From: Halobacteriales archaeon | GTDB lineage: Archaea > Thermoplasmatota > E2 > JACPAO01 > JAHFTW01 | Assembly (NCBI GenBank): GCA_020201445.1 | Contig: JAIVGU010000219.1 | Location: 1-6,462, forward strand | Length of the DNA stretch: 6,462 bases | Direction: 5' to 3' | Shown: piece by piece, positions 1 to 5,671 of the stretch | Layout of the letters: the number at the start of each line of letters is the position of its first letter | How positions within the stretch are numbered: the stretch's first letter is position 1 | Notes under the pieces: model-generated | The model's database searches: none | Told to the model about the DNA's origin: nothing | What the model saw: only the letters and a program-made list of their open reading frames with translations | Program-made: the position numbers and the translations under genes

Positions 1-170
1 GCCCCTTCCAGCGCCCCGACGGCACCACCGTGCAGTTCGAGGACAACGCCTGCGTCATCATCAACCAGGACGACGGCGAGGTCAAGGGCTCGCAGATCAA
101 GGGCCCGGTCGCCCGCGAGGCCGCCGCCCGCTGGCCCCGCATCGCCGCCACCGCGGCCACCATCGTGTAG
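1..170 (+). CDS. rpl14: Large-subunit ribosomal protein uL14 (L14p), 3' end only
   Basis: The reading frame enters the window at base 3 (bases 1-2 belong to the preceding codon) and ends at a TAG at 168-170, giving the last 55 residues. The visible part contains [15 protein letters not shown] followed by [13 protein letters not shown] and ends ATAATIV. These match the C-terminal half of archaeal uL14, including the 'FEDNA' strand and the 'G...KGP(I/V)AREVA' segment. uL14 is a 50S protein at the subunit interface, where it contacts 16S rRNA and eL24 and forms part of the factor-binding side of the ribosome. Its place directly before uL24 is the standard archaeal order. Its stop codon overlaps the ribosome binding site of uL24. 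The gene is cut by the window edge, not visibly broken. Confidence 0.95.
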   Translation, partial: PFQRPDGTTVQFEDNACVIINQDDGEVKGSQIKGPVAREAAARWPRIAATAATIV

Positions 171-178
171 GTGCCTCC

Positions 179-646
179 ATGACGAAATTCTCCAGCACCC
201 AGCCCCGCAAGCAGCGCCTCCAGCGCCTCACCGCGCCCCACCACGTCGCGCGCAAGCAGATGGCGAGCCACCTCTCCGAGGAGCTCCTCCTGAAGTACAA
301 CCGCCGCAGCATGACCGTCATCAAGGGCGACGAGGTCAAGCTGATGCGCGGCGACCACAAGGGCACCAGCGGCAAGGTGCTCACCATCGACGCGCGCTAC
401 CGCAAGGTCACCGTCGACGGCGTCACCAACAAGAAGGCCGACGGCACCGAGGTCCCCCTCCCCGTCGACCCGAGCAACCTGCTCATCACCAAGCTCAACC
501 TCGAGGACAACCGCCGGCGCTCCAAGCTGGAGGAGACCGAGGAGGCCGTGAAGATGGGCAAGGGCGGCGGCAAGCCGAAGCAGCCCAAGGCCGCGAAGCC
601 CAAGAAGGCCGCGAAGAAGACCGAGCCCAAGGAGGCCAAGGCATGA
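179..646 (+). CDS. rpl24: Large-subunit ribosomal protein uL24 (L24p/L26e family)
   Basis: This is a 155-residue protein. uL24 is an assembly-initiating 50S protein that binds domain I of 23S rRNA. The first ~45 residues (QPRKQRLQRLTAPHHVARKQ, then HLSEELLLKYNRRS) are the characteristic archaeal/eukaryotic N-terminal segment. A KOW domain follows at about residues 47-75 (VIKGDEVKLMRGDHKGTSGKV), then GVTNKKADGTEV and PSNLLITKL, all typical of the family. Archaeal members usually end near residue 120. Here residues ~127-155 add a Gly/Lys/Ala/Pro-rich tail that is probably disordered and RNA-binding. The ATG at 179 is preceded by AGGTG at 169-173 (5-nt spacing), which overlaps the uL14 stop. The end overlaps the eS4 start as ATGA (643-646). 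Confidence 0.97.
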   Translation: MTKFSSTQPRKQRLQRLTAPHHVARKQMASHLSEELLLKYNRRSMTVIKGDEVKLMRGDHKGTSGKVLTIDARYRKVTVDGVTNKKADGTEVPLPVDPSNLLITKLNLEDNRRRSKLEETEEAVKMGKGGGKPKQPKAAKPKKAAKKTEPKEAKA

Positions 647-1362
647 GCAAGCACATGAAGCGCCTGGCCGCCCCGCGCAGCTGGGTCATCCCCCGCAAGA
701 CCAACGTCTACACCACCAAGCCCCGCCCGGGCGCCCACCCCGTGGAGCGCGCCCTGCCGCTGGCCACCGTGGTGCGCGACTTCCTCAAGCTCACCGAGAC
801 CGGCCGCGAGGCGCGCCGCGTCATCGGCGCCGGCGACGTCCTGGTGGACGGCCGCGTCGTCAAGGACGCCAAGTTCGCCGTCGGCTTCCAGGACGTCGTG
901 TCGGTCCCCAAGACCAAGCAGGCGTGGCGCGTCATGGTCGACGAGAAGGCCCGCCTGCGCCTGGTCCCCATCGACGCCAAGCAGGCGGCCTGGAAGCTGG
1001 CCCAGGTGGCCGGCAAGACCACCATCAAGGGCGGCGCGACGCAGCTCAACCTGCACGACGGCCGCAACCTCCTGGTCAAGAAGGACGACTACGCCACCGG
1101 CGACGTCCTGCGCCTCGAGCTGCCCGGCCAGAAGATCCTCGGCCACTTCCCGCTCAAGGAGGGCGCGGCGGTCTTCATCGTCGACGGCCGCCACGCCGGC
1201 GAGGTCGCCCCCATCAAGGCCATCGAGGCCACCCGCAGCAACAAGGACAACCTTGTCCACCTGAGCCGCGGCCAGGAGACCTTCACCACCATCAAGCCCT
1301 ACGCCTTCCCCATCGGGGACCGGGCCAACCTTCCCCAAGCCGAGGTGAAGTCCATTGTCTGA
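643..1362 (+). CDS. rps4e: Small-subunit ribosomal protein eS4 (S4e)
   Basis: This 239-residue protein has the normal length for archaeal eS4, which is absent from bacteria. It binds 16S rRNA in the body of the 30S subunit. The order is an N-terminal RS4NT region at about 2-38 (HMKRLAAPRSWVIPRKTNVY), an S4-type RNA-binding motif at about 42-100 (with VLVDGRVVKDAKF at 66-78), the central S4e domain at about 100-170 (RLRLVPI, then GGATQLNLHDGRNLLV), and a C-terminal KOW motif at about 175-205 (AAVFIVDGRHAGEVAPIKAI). It closes with the family-typical TIKPYAFPIGD. The start at 643 overlaps the uL24 stop as ATGA and has GGAGG at 631-635 with 7-nt spacing. Met5 is a weaker alternative start. The 3' end overlaps uL5 by 8 nt, and the uL5 ribosome binding site lies within this gene. 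Confidence 0.97.
   Translation: MSKHMKRLAAPRSWVIPRKTNVYTTKPRPGAHPVERALPLATVVRDFLKLTETGREARRVIGAGDVLVDGRVVKDAKFAVGFQDVVSVPKTKQAWRVMVDEKARLRLVPIDAKQAAWKLAQVAGKTTIKGGATQLNLHDGRNLLVKKDDYATGDVLRLELPGQKILGHFPLKEGAAVFIVDGRHAGEVAPIKAIEATRSNKDNLVHLSRGQETFTTIKPYAFPIGDRANLPQAEVKSIV
1342..1348 (+). promoter_or_regulatory. Ribosome binding site that fixes the TTG start of uL5
   Basis: GAGGTGA lies inside the end of eS4, 6 nt before a TTG at 1355. No ATG is available nearby in the uL5 frame. The next in-frame candidate is a GTG at 1373, which would leave a 24-nt spacing. The close match to the archaeal anti-Shine-Dalgarno (CACCTCC in 16S) and the good spacing make TTG the most likely start. Confidence 0.8.
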
Positions 1363-1999
1363 AGCCACGACCGTGCAGCCCGCGAAGGCGAAGGCCGCCA
1401 AGCCCAACCAGGCCAAGGCCGACAAGGCCGCCGCCCCCGCGCTGCGCGCCAAGCTTCCCAAGGCCCCCGCCGGCAAGACCCCGGAGGGCGCCCCGAACCC
1501 GATGATGCAGCCCCGCATCGCCAAGGTCACCGTCAACATCGGCGTCGGCGACGGCGGCGAGAAGCTGGAGAAGGCGGAGCGCATCCTGGCCAAGCTCAGC
1601 GGCGCCAAGCCGATGCGCACCCTCGGCAAGGAGATGAACCGCGAGCTGAACGTCCGCGTCGGCGCCCCCATCGGCGTCAAGGTCACCCTGCGCGGCGACC
1701 TGGCGGAGGACTTCGTGCGCCGCGCCCTCTACTCGCGCAAGAACAAGGTGTACGAGTACTCCTTCGACAACCAGGGCAACCTGCAGTTCGGCGTCGCCGA
1801 CTACACCAACTTCGAGGGCGAGCGCTACGACCCCGAGCTGGGCGTCTTCGGCATGGACGTCGCCATCACGCTCGAGAAGCCGGGCCACCGCATCAAGCAC
1901 CGCCGCCTGCTGGCGCGCAAGGTGCCCATGCACCACCGTGTCACCCGCGAGGAGGCCAAGGCGTTCCTCGCCGCCAAGTTCCAGATCGAGGTGATTTGA
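1355..1999 (+). CDS. rpl5: Large-subunit ribosomal protein uL5 (L5p)
   Basis: This 214-residue protein binds 5S rRNA and contributes, with uL18, to the central protuberance of the 50S. The conserved core begins at about residue 48 ([22 protein letters not shown]) and includes [16 protein letters not shown], the strand region around residues 97-112 ([18 protein letters not shown]), a loop with [18 protein letters not shown] at 152-169, and GHRIKHRR near 177-184. All are archaeal L5 hallmarks. Archaeal uL5 is usually about 170-185 residues. The first ~47 residues here are Ala/Lys/Pro-rich and have no counterpart in the usual family, so they are probably a disordered tail. Translation appears to start at TTG (first residue Met) with GAGGTGA upstream, and the gene overlaps eS4 by 8 nt. 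The TGA stop shares one base with the uS14 ATG. Confidence 0.96.
   Translation: MSEATTVQPAKAKAAKPNQAKADKAAAPALRAKLPKAPAGKTPEGAPNPMMQPRIAKVTVNIGVGDGGEKLEKAERILAKLSGAKPMRTLGKEMNRELNVRVGAPIGVKVTLRGDLAEDFVRRALYSRKNKVYEYSFDNQGNLQFGVADYTNFEGERYDPELGVFGMDVAITLEKPGHRIKHRRLLARKVPMHHRVTREEAKAFLAAKFQIEVI
1988..1995 (+). promoter_or_regulatory. Strong, tightly spaced ribosome binding site of uS14
   Basis: GAGGTGAT is a long match to the archaeal anti-Shine-Dalgarno and lies only 3 nt before the ATG at 1999, inside the last codons of uL5. It supports 1999 rather than the in-frame Met5 codon at 2011. The stop/start arrangement (TGATG) indicates translational coupling with uL5. Confidence 0.7.
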
Positions 2000-2160
2000 T
2001 GAGCCTGCAGATGAAGGAGAGGAAGGTCCACAAGGGCGTCTACGAGGGCTGCCGCCGCTGCGGCCAGATGCGCTCGATGGTGCGCCGCTACGGCCTGCGC
2101 CTGTGCCGCCACTGCTTCCGCGAGAGCGCCCGCGACCTGGGCTTCAAGAAGTACTCCTGA
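1999..2160 (+). CDS. rps14: Small-subunit ribosomal protein uS14, zinc-binding (S14p/S29e)
   Basis: This 53-residue protein is of normal length for the short archaeal type. uS14 sits in the head of the 30S near the decoding-side tRNA path. Two CxxC pairs are visible, C18-x2-C21 and C36-x2-C39, which form the zinc site of the C+ type of uS14. The surrounding sequence ([10 protein letters not shown], then [20 protein letters not shown] and the end FKKYS) is closely family-typical. ATG 1999 shares its A with the uL5 stop. The TGA at 2158-2160 is fused to the ribosome binding site of uS8. The gene is short and easy to miss, but its position between uL5 and uS8 and all four cysteines leave little doubt. 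Confidence 0.96.
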   Translation: MSLQMKERKVHKGVYEGCRRCGQMRSMVRRYGLRLCRHCFRESARDLGFKKYS

Positions 2161-2165
2161 GGTGA
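2159..2165 (+). promoter_or_regulatory. Ribosome binding site of uS8 built onto the uS14 stop codon
   Basis: The sequence TGAGGTGA at 2158-2165 combines the uS14 stop (TGA, 2158-2160) with GAGGTGA, 3 nt before the uS8 ATG at 2169. A ribosome terminating on uS14 would stand on the re-initiation site. This also fixes the start at 2169 rather than the out-of-frame ATG at 2162, which opens only a shadow frame. Confidence 0.75.
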
Positions 2166-2168
2166 ACC

Positions 2169-2558
2169 ATGCAGAACGATCCCCTCGCCGACGCCCTGAC
2201 GCTCATCCGCAACGCGGAGCGCGCAGGCAAGCAGGAAGCCACCATCACTCCCGCCAGCAAGCTGGTCGGCCGCGTCTTGAAGGTCATGCAGGACCAGTCC
2301 TACATCGGCCCCTTCGAGTACCAGGACGACGGCAAGGGCGGCCTCTACAAGGTCACCCTGGTGGGCGCCATCAACAACTGCGGCGTCATCAAGCCCCGCT
2401 ACGCCATCAAGAAGGACGAGTTCGACGCGTGGGAGTCCCGGTTCCTGCCGGCCCGCGACTTCGGCTCGCTCATCCTGACCACCACCGGCGGCGTGATCGA
2501 CCAGTACAAGGCCAAGGAGGCCGGGACCGGCGGGCGCCTCCTGGCGTACGTCTACTGA
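2169..2558 (+). CDS. rps8: Small-subunit ribosomal protein uS8 (S8p)
   Basis: This 129-residue protein matches the usual archaeal length. uS8 binds helix 21 of 16S rRNA and is central to assembly of the 30S platform. The N-terminal domain begins with [19 protein letters not shown], followed by [20 protein letters not shown] and [14 protein letters not shown]. The C-terminal part has [38 protein letters not shown] and the closing [11 protein letters not shown]. These are nearly diagnostic for archaeal S8. There is no extension or insertion. This is among the most conventional proteins in the window, in contrast to the tailed proteins around it. Confidence 0.98.
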   Translation: MQNDPLADALTLIRNAERAGKQEATITPASKLVGRVLKVMQDQSYIGPFEYQDDGKGGLYKVTLVGAINNCGVIKPRYAIKKDEFDAWESRFLPARDFGSLILTTTGGVIDQYKAKEAGTGGRLLAYVY

Positions 2559-2563
2559 GGTGA
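2557..2563 (+). promoter_or_regulatory. Ribosome binding site of uL6 built onto the uS8 stop codon
   Basis: As at the uS14/uS8 junction, TGAGGTGA (2556-2563) merges the stop of uS8 (2556-2558) with GAGGTGA. It is followed after 6 nt by the uL6 ATG at 2570. The repeated arrangement implies coupled re-initiation along the messenger. Confidence 0.75.
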
Positions 2564-2569
2564 CCTGAC

Positions 2570-3115
2570 ATGCCGACACTCGCTGAAGTCACCCACAAGA
2601 TCGCGGTCCCCCAGGGCGTCACCGTCACGGTCGCCAAGGACTCGAACCACACCACCGTCAAGGGCCCCAAGGGGACCCTGCAGCGCTCCTTCCGCTCCCT
2701 GGGCGTCAAGGTCCGCCTCGACGGCAACACCGTCGTCGTGCACAAGGACCTGCCCCGCCGCAAGGAGAAGGCGATGGCGGGCACCTACGCCGCGCACATC
2801 CAGAACATGATCAAGGGCGTGCAGAACGGCTGGACCTACCAGATGAAGGCGGTGTTCAACCACTTCCCCATCAAGATGACCATCCACGGCGACGCGTTCC
2901 ACGTCGAGAACTTCCTCGGCGAGCGCGCGCCCCGCGTGGCCCGCATCGTCCCCGGCGTCAAGATCACCATCAAGGGCGCCGACGTCTCGATCGAGGGCGT
3001 GGACCTGGCCGCCGTGAGCCAGACCGCGGCCAACATCGAGGGCTGCACCAAGATCCGCAACAAGGACATCCGCGTCTTCCAGGACGGGGTCTACATCACC
3101 AAGAAGGGGGAGTAA
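2570..3115 (+). CDS. rpl6: Large-subunit ribosomal protein uL6 (L6p)
   Basis: This 181-residue protein is normal for archaeal uL6. It is a two-domain protein that binds 23S rRNA near the sarcin-ricin loop and the factor-binding site. The first alpha-L6 repeat is at about 10-87 (PQGVTVTVAKDSNHTTVKGP and KGTLQRSF). The second is at about 95-175 (FPIKMTIHGDAFHVENFLGE, RIVPGVKITIKGADVSIEGV, then SQTAANIEG near 150-158 and NKDIRVFQDGVYITKKG at the end). It starts at ATG 2570, 6 nt after the GAGGTGA that overlaps the uS8 stop. It ends in TAA at 3113-3115, the only TAA among the complete genes here. The gene is followed after 3 nt by eL32. Confidence 0.97.
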   Translation: MPTLAEVTHKIAVPQGVTVTVAKDSNHTTVKGPKGTLQRSFRSLGVKVRLDGNTVVVHKDLPRRKEKAMAGTYAAHIQNMIKGVQNGWTYQMKAVFNHFPIKMTIHGDAFHVENFLGERAPRVARIVPGVKITIKGADVSIEGVDLAAVSQTAANIEGCTKIRNKDIRVFQDGVYITKKGE

Positions 3116-3118
3116 TCC

Positions 3119-3703
3119 ATGAGCCCTGAGAGCAAGGCCAAGAGCAGCAAGCCGTCCGCCGCCGCCAAGGCCGGCGCGAAGGCGCGTGCCAAGGCCACCG
3201 ACAAGAAGGCGGAGGCCAAGACGTCTGTCAAGGACGCGCCCGAGGCGAAGGCCCCCGTCGAGACCCAGACCGCCGCGGCCTACGCGGCCAACGCCAAGCC
3301 CGAGCTCACCACCGAGCAGCGCGTCGCGCTCGGCGTGCGGCGCCAGAAGGACGCCAAGCGCCCCGCCTTCCGCCGCCACGAGTGGTGGCGCTACAAGAAG
3401 CTCGGCGGCAAAGACGCCCCGTGGCGCGTGCCCAGCGGCATCCACTCCAAGGTGCGCCGCCACTTCAAGTACCGCCCGCCGGTCGTCTCGATCGGCTACG
3501 GCGGCCCGAAGGCCGTGCGCGGCCTGCACCCCAGCGGCTTCGAGGAGGTCCTCGTCCACAACGAGGCCGACCTGCAGGCCGTCAACAAGGCGACCCAGGC
3601 CGCCCGCGTCGGCGGCACGGTGGGCGGCCGCAAGGCCAAGCTCATCGAGGCGGCCGCCGACAAGCTTGGCATCCGCGTCCTCAACCGGAGGCAGGAAGCA
3701 TGA
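3119..3703 (+). CDS. rpl32e: Large-subunit ribosomal protein eL32 (L32e) with N-terminal extension
   Basis: This 194-residue protein belongs to an archaeal/eukaryotic 50S family that binds domain II of 23S rRNA. The conserved eL32 domain occupies about residues 62-192. It includes RPAFRRHEWWRYKKL, WRVPSGIHSKVRRHFKYRPP at 102-121, VSIGYGGPKAVRGLHPSGFE at 123-142, and the closing LIEAAADKLGIRVLNRR. Many archaeal homologues are only ~130 residues long. The first ~58 residues here are Lys/Ala/Ser-rich low complexity. Extended N-termini are known in some archaeal eL32 proteins, but this one shows no recognisable folded domain. The ATG at 3119 follows a purine-rich GGGGGAG (3106-3112, 6-nt spacing), less canonical than most sites here. 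The end overlaps the eL19 start as ATGA. Confidence 0.95.
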   Translation: MSPESKAKSSKPSAAAKAGAKARAKATDKKAEAKTSVKDAPEAKAPVETQTAAAYAANAKPELTTEQRVALGVRRQKDAKRPAFRRHEWWRYKKLGGKDAPWRVPSGIHSKVRRHFKYRPPVVSIGYGGPKAVRGLHPSGFEEVLVHNEADLQAVNKATQAARVGGTVGGRKAKLIEAAADKLGIRVLNRRQEA

Positions 3704-4164
3704 GCGACCTGCGCAACCAGCGCCGCCTCGCCGCCGACGTCATGAAGGTCGGCAGCAGCCGCGTCAAGATCGACCCCGACCGGGCCGACGAGGTCGCCGG
3801 CGCCGTCACCCGCGCCGACATCCGCAAGCTGGTCTCCGGCGGCGTCATCCGCGCCGTCCAGAAGACCGGCGTGTCGCGCGGCCGCGGCCGCAAGCTCGAC
3901 GCCCAGAAGGCGAAGGGCCGCCGCACCGGGCCCGGCTCCCGCAAGGGCGCCGCCGGCGCGCGCACCCCCCGCAAGGCCGCCTGGATGAGCCGCATCCGCG
4001 CCCTGCGCGAGGAGCTGCGCGCGCTCCGGGAGAAGGGCGCCATCGACGCCTCCGTCTACCGCGACTACTACGTGCGCGCCAAGGGCGGCCAGTTCCGCTC
4101 GCGCGCCCACCTTCGCTCGCACATGAAGACCGAAGGCGCCCTCAGTGAGGAGGTGCAGGTCTGA
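3700..4164 (+). CDS. rpl19e: Large-subunit ribosomal protein eL19 (L19e)
   Basis: This 154-residue protein has the usual archaeal length. eL19 is restricted to archaea and eukaryotes. It is a largely helical 50S protein that reaches toward the small subunit and helps form an intersubunit bridge. Family features are LRNQRRLAADVMKVGSSRVK at 4-23, a DIRKLVSGGVIRAVQKTGVS segment at 40-59, a basic linker with RGRGRKLDAQKAKGRRTGPG, WMSRIRALREELRALREKG (95-113, long helix), and YRDYYVRAKGGQFRS with HLRSHMKT. The frame is open far upstream, but the ATG at 3700 is clearly the start. It has GGAGG at 3687-3691, it overlaps the eL32 stop as ATGA, and the family N-terminus begins exactly there. The TGA (4162-4164) shares one base with the uL18 ATG. 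Confidence 0.97.
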   Translation: MSDLRNQRRLAADVMKVGSSRVKIDPDRADEVAGAVTRADIRKLVSGGVIRAVQKTGVSRGRGRKLDAQKAKGRRTGPGSRKGAAGARTPRKAAWMSRIRALREELRALREKGAIDASVYRDYYVRAKGGQFRSRAHLRSHMKTEGALSEEVQV

Positions 4165-4676
4165 TGGCCGTTGGACCCCGCACCCGCGTCCCGTTCCGCC
4201 GCCGCCGCGAGGGCAAGACCGACTACCGCCGCCGCCTGGCGCTGCTGAAGTCGGGCGAGTCCCGCGTCGTCGTCCGCCGCACCAACGGCAACGTCATCGT
4301 CCAGTTCGTCGGCTGGGCCCAGGAGGGCGACCAGGTCCAGGCCACCGCGGTGGCCCAGGAGCTGGCCAAGCTCGGCTGGGAAGGCAGCCCGAAGAACACC
4401 CCCGCGGCGTACCTGACCGGCCTCCTGGCCGGCAAGCGCGCCCGCGCGGCGGGCGTCGACGCCGCCGTGCTCGACCTTGGCCGCCACGTCCCCTCCAAGG
4501 GCGGCCGCATCTTCGCCGCCCTCAAGGGCGTGCAGGACGCCGGCGTCGACGTCGCCGCCGGCAACGAGGACATCTACCCCAGTGAAGAGCGCCTCAACGG
4601 GGCGTTCCTGGACCTGGAAGCGAACTTCAACGCCGTGAAGGACCGCATCGCGTCCGGCCCGGCTAAGTCGGACTGA
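4164..4676 (+). CDS. rpl18: Large-subunit ribosomal protein uL18 (L18p/L5e)
   Basis: This 170-residue protein is a 5S rRNA binder of the central protuberance and works with uL5. Family features are PFRRRREGKTDYRRRLALLK at 10-29, SRVVVRRTNGNVIVQFV at 33-49, NTPAAYLTGLLAGKRA at 78-93, GGRIFAALKGVQDAGV at 113-128 and the archaeal/eukaryotic-type YPSEERLNG at 138-146. The length is slightly below the ~190 residues often seen in archaea. The C-terminal end after residue ~160 is short but shows no sign of truncation by frameshift. ATG 4164 has GGAGGTG at 4149-4155 (8-nt spacing) and shares its A with the eL19 stop. A 17-nt gap, the longest in the cluster, separates it from uS5. Confidence 0.96.
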   Translation: MAVGPRTRVPFRRRREGKTDYRRRLALLKSGESRVVVRRTNGNVIVQFVGWAQEGDQVQATAVAQELAKLGWEGSPKNTPAAYLTGLLAGKRARAAGVDAAVLDLGRHVPSKGGRIFAALKGVQDAGVDVAAGNEDIYPSEERLNGAFLDLEANFNAVKDRIASGPAKSD

Positions 4677-4693
4677 CGAGGAAGTGTACCACA

Positions 4694-5671
4694 ATGGCTG
4701 AACAATTCGTGAACCCCGCCCGCGCCCCGCGCAGCGGCGACGCTCCCCGCGCCCCCGGCGGCTTCGGCGGCCGTGGCCCTGGCGGCCCCGGTGGACGCCC
4801 CGGCGGCTCCGGCGGCCGCTCCGGCGGCTTCGGCGGCCGTGGCCCTGGCGGCCCCGGCCGCGGCGGCCCCCGTGGCCCCGGCGGACGCCCTGGCGGCCCC
4901 GGTGGCCGCGGCGGGCCCCGTGGCGGTGGCGACCGCCGCCGCCGCGACGACGACAAGCCCGCGGCCCCGTGGGAGCCCAAGACCCGCCTCGGCAAGATGG
5001 TCAAGTCCGGCCAGGTCAAGACCATGAGCGAGGCGCTGGCCACCAAGCTGCCGCTGCGCGAGCCCGAGATCGTGGACGCGCTGCTGCCCGAGCTGGCCGA
5101 CGAGGTCATCAACATCAACATGGTCCAGCGCATGACCGACTCCGGCCGCCGCGTCCGCTTCAGCATCACGGCCGTCACGGGCAACCGCGACGGCTTCGTG
5201 GGCATCGGCATGGCGAAGGGGAAGGAAGTGGGCCCCACCATCAAGCGCGCCATCGACCGCGCCAAGATCTCGATGATCGAGGTCAAGCGCGGCTCCGGCT
5301 CCTGGCAGTCCGGCGTCGGCGCCCCCGCCAACTCCGTGCCGTTCAAGCTGTTCGGCAAGTGCGCCTCCACCGAGGTCACCATCAAGCCCGCCCCGCAGGG
5401 GACGGGCCTGGTCGGCGGCAAGACCGCCCGCGCGGTCCTCGGGCTGGCCGGCGTCCACGACGCCTGGATCTACACCCGCGGCCAGACCGGCACCTCGACG
5501 AACTACGCCAAGGCGCTGTTCAACGCCCTCAAGGCGGTCGACGACGTCCAGATGACGCCCGCCCAGCGCGCGCGCATCCAGATCGTCCCCGGCCCGCAGC
5601 GCGCCCCGCAGCTCCGCCCCGTGGAGCAGCAGCCCGCTGAGGCCGCCCCTGCCCAGGAGGTGGCGCCATGA
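4694..5671 (+). CDS. rps5: Small-subunit ribosomal protein uS5 (S5p) with Gly/Arg-rich N-terminal extension
   Basis: This 325-residue protein is about 100 residues longer than typical archaeal uS5. uS5 lies on the solvent side of the 30S near the mRNA entry site and contributes to decoding fidelity. The core starts near residue 92 (PWEPKTRLGKMVKSGQ). The N-terminal double-stranded-RNA-binding-like domain spans about 120-190 (LPLREPEIVD, INMVQRMTDSGRRVRF, VGIGMAKGKEVGPTIKRAI), and the C-terminal domain about 214-285 (VPFKLFGKC, TIKPAPQGTGLVGGKTARAV, NYAKALFNALK). Residues ~20-84 are almost only Gly, Arg, Pro, with Phe and Ser in RGG/GGFGGRG-like units. An Ala/Pro/Gln tail follows residue ~300. 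The start at 4694 follows GAGGAAGTG (4678-4686), a degenerate binding site with 7-nt spacing. Cysteines common in the archaeal 'GSWECxCGxPH' loop are absent (here GSWQSGVGAPAN at 202-213). Confidence 0.96.
   Translation: MAEQFVNPARAPRSGDAPRAPGGFGGRGPGGPGGRPGGSGGRSGGFGGRGPGGPGRGGPRGPGGRPGGPGGRGGPRGGGDRRRRDDDKPAAPWEPKTRLGKMVKSGQVKTMSEALATKLPLREPEIVDALLPELADEVININMVQRMTDSGRRVRFSITAVTGNRDGFVGIGMAKGKEVGPTIKRAIDRAKISMIEVKRGSGSWQSGVGAPANSVPFKLFGKCASTEVTIKPAPQGTGLVGGKTARAVLGLAGVHDAWIYTRGQTGTSTNYAKALFNALKAVDDVQMTPAQRARIQIVPGPQRAPQLRPVEQQPAEAAPAQEVAP
4755..4857 (+). repeat. Coding direct repeat in the uS5 N-terminal extension (two exact 37-bp copies, 66-bp period)
   Basis: The 37 bases at 4755-4791 are repeated without mismatch at 4821-4857, an offset of 66 bp or exactly 22 codons. 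Each copy encodes the 12 residues GGFGGRGPGGPG (residues 22-33 and 44-55). The exact identity over 37 bases, with identical synonymous codons such as GGC-CGT-GGC-CCT, points to a recent tandem duplication or gene-conversion-like homogenisation rather than composition alone. The in-frame period keeps the reading frame intact. Shorter, imperfect Gly-Arg-Pro units continue to about 4930. Confidence 0.85.
5655..5662 (+). promoter_or_regulatory. Strong ribosome binding site at the end of uS5, ahead of the small ORF
   Basis: AGGAGGTG is one of the best anti-Shine-Dalgarno matches in the window. It lies 5 nt before the ATG at 5668. It is too far (more than 80 nt) from the uL30 ATG at 5745 to serve that gene directly, so it argues that initiation occurs at 5668. 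The downstream hairpin stem (from 5663) begins at the very next base, so the site itself would be single-stranded while the start codon is paired. Confidence 0.7.

Noticed and set aside
397..1686. Long open frame of 429 codons on the minus strand
   Set aside because: It lies opposite uL24, eS4 and uL5. Its translation is a low-complexity Ala/Gly/Leu/Val/Asp mixture expected as the antisense of GC-rich codons. No family match and no credible start context were seen.
2552..3559. Minus-strand open frame of 335 codons
   Set aside because: It is the antisense shadow of uL6 and eL32, with repetitive composition and no recognisable domain. The sense-strand genes are unmistakable.
3382..3699. Upstream extension of the eL19 frame (would add 106 residues)
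   Set aside because: The added part overlaps the conserved eL32 domain in another frame and is Arg/Pro/Gln low complexity. The family N-terminus, the GGAGG site and the ATGA overlap all place the start at 3700.
4677..4693. Possible internal promoter in the uL18-uS5 gap
   Set aside because: The gap is only 17 nt, holds the uS5 ribosome binding site, and shows no TATA-like or BRE-like element upstream in the GC-rich coding sequence.
4773..5027. Plus-strand 84-codon frame inside the uS5 repeat region
   Set aside because: It is a shadow of the Gly/Arg/Pro repeat in another frame and gives only Ala/Pro/Val low complexity.
4574..5458. Minus-strand open frame of 294 codons
   Set aside because: It is the antisense of uS5, including its Gly-rich repeats, which produce artificial Ala/Gly/Thr repeats on the other strand.
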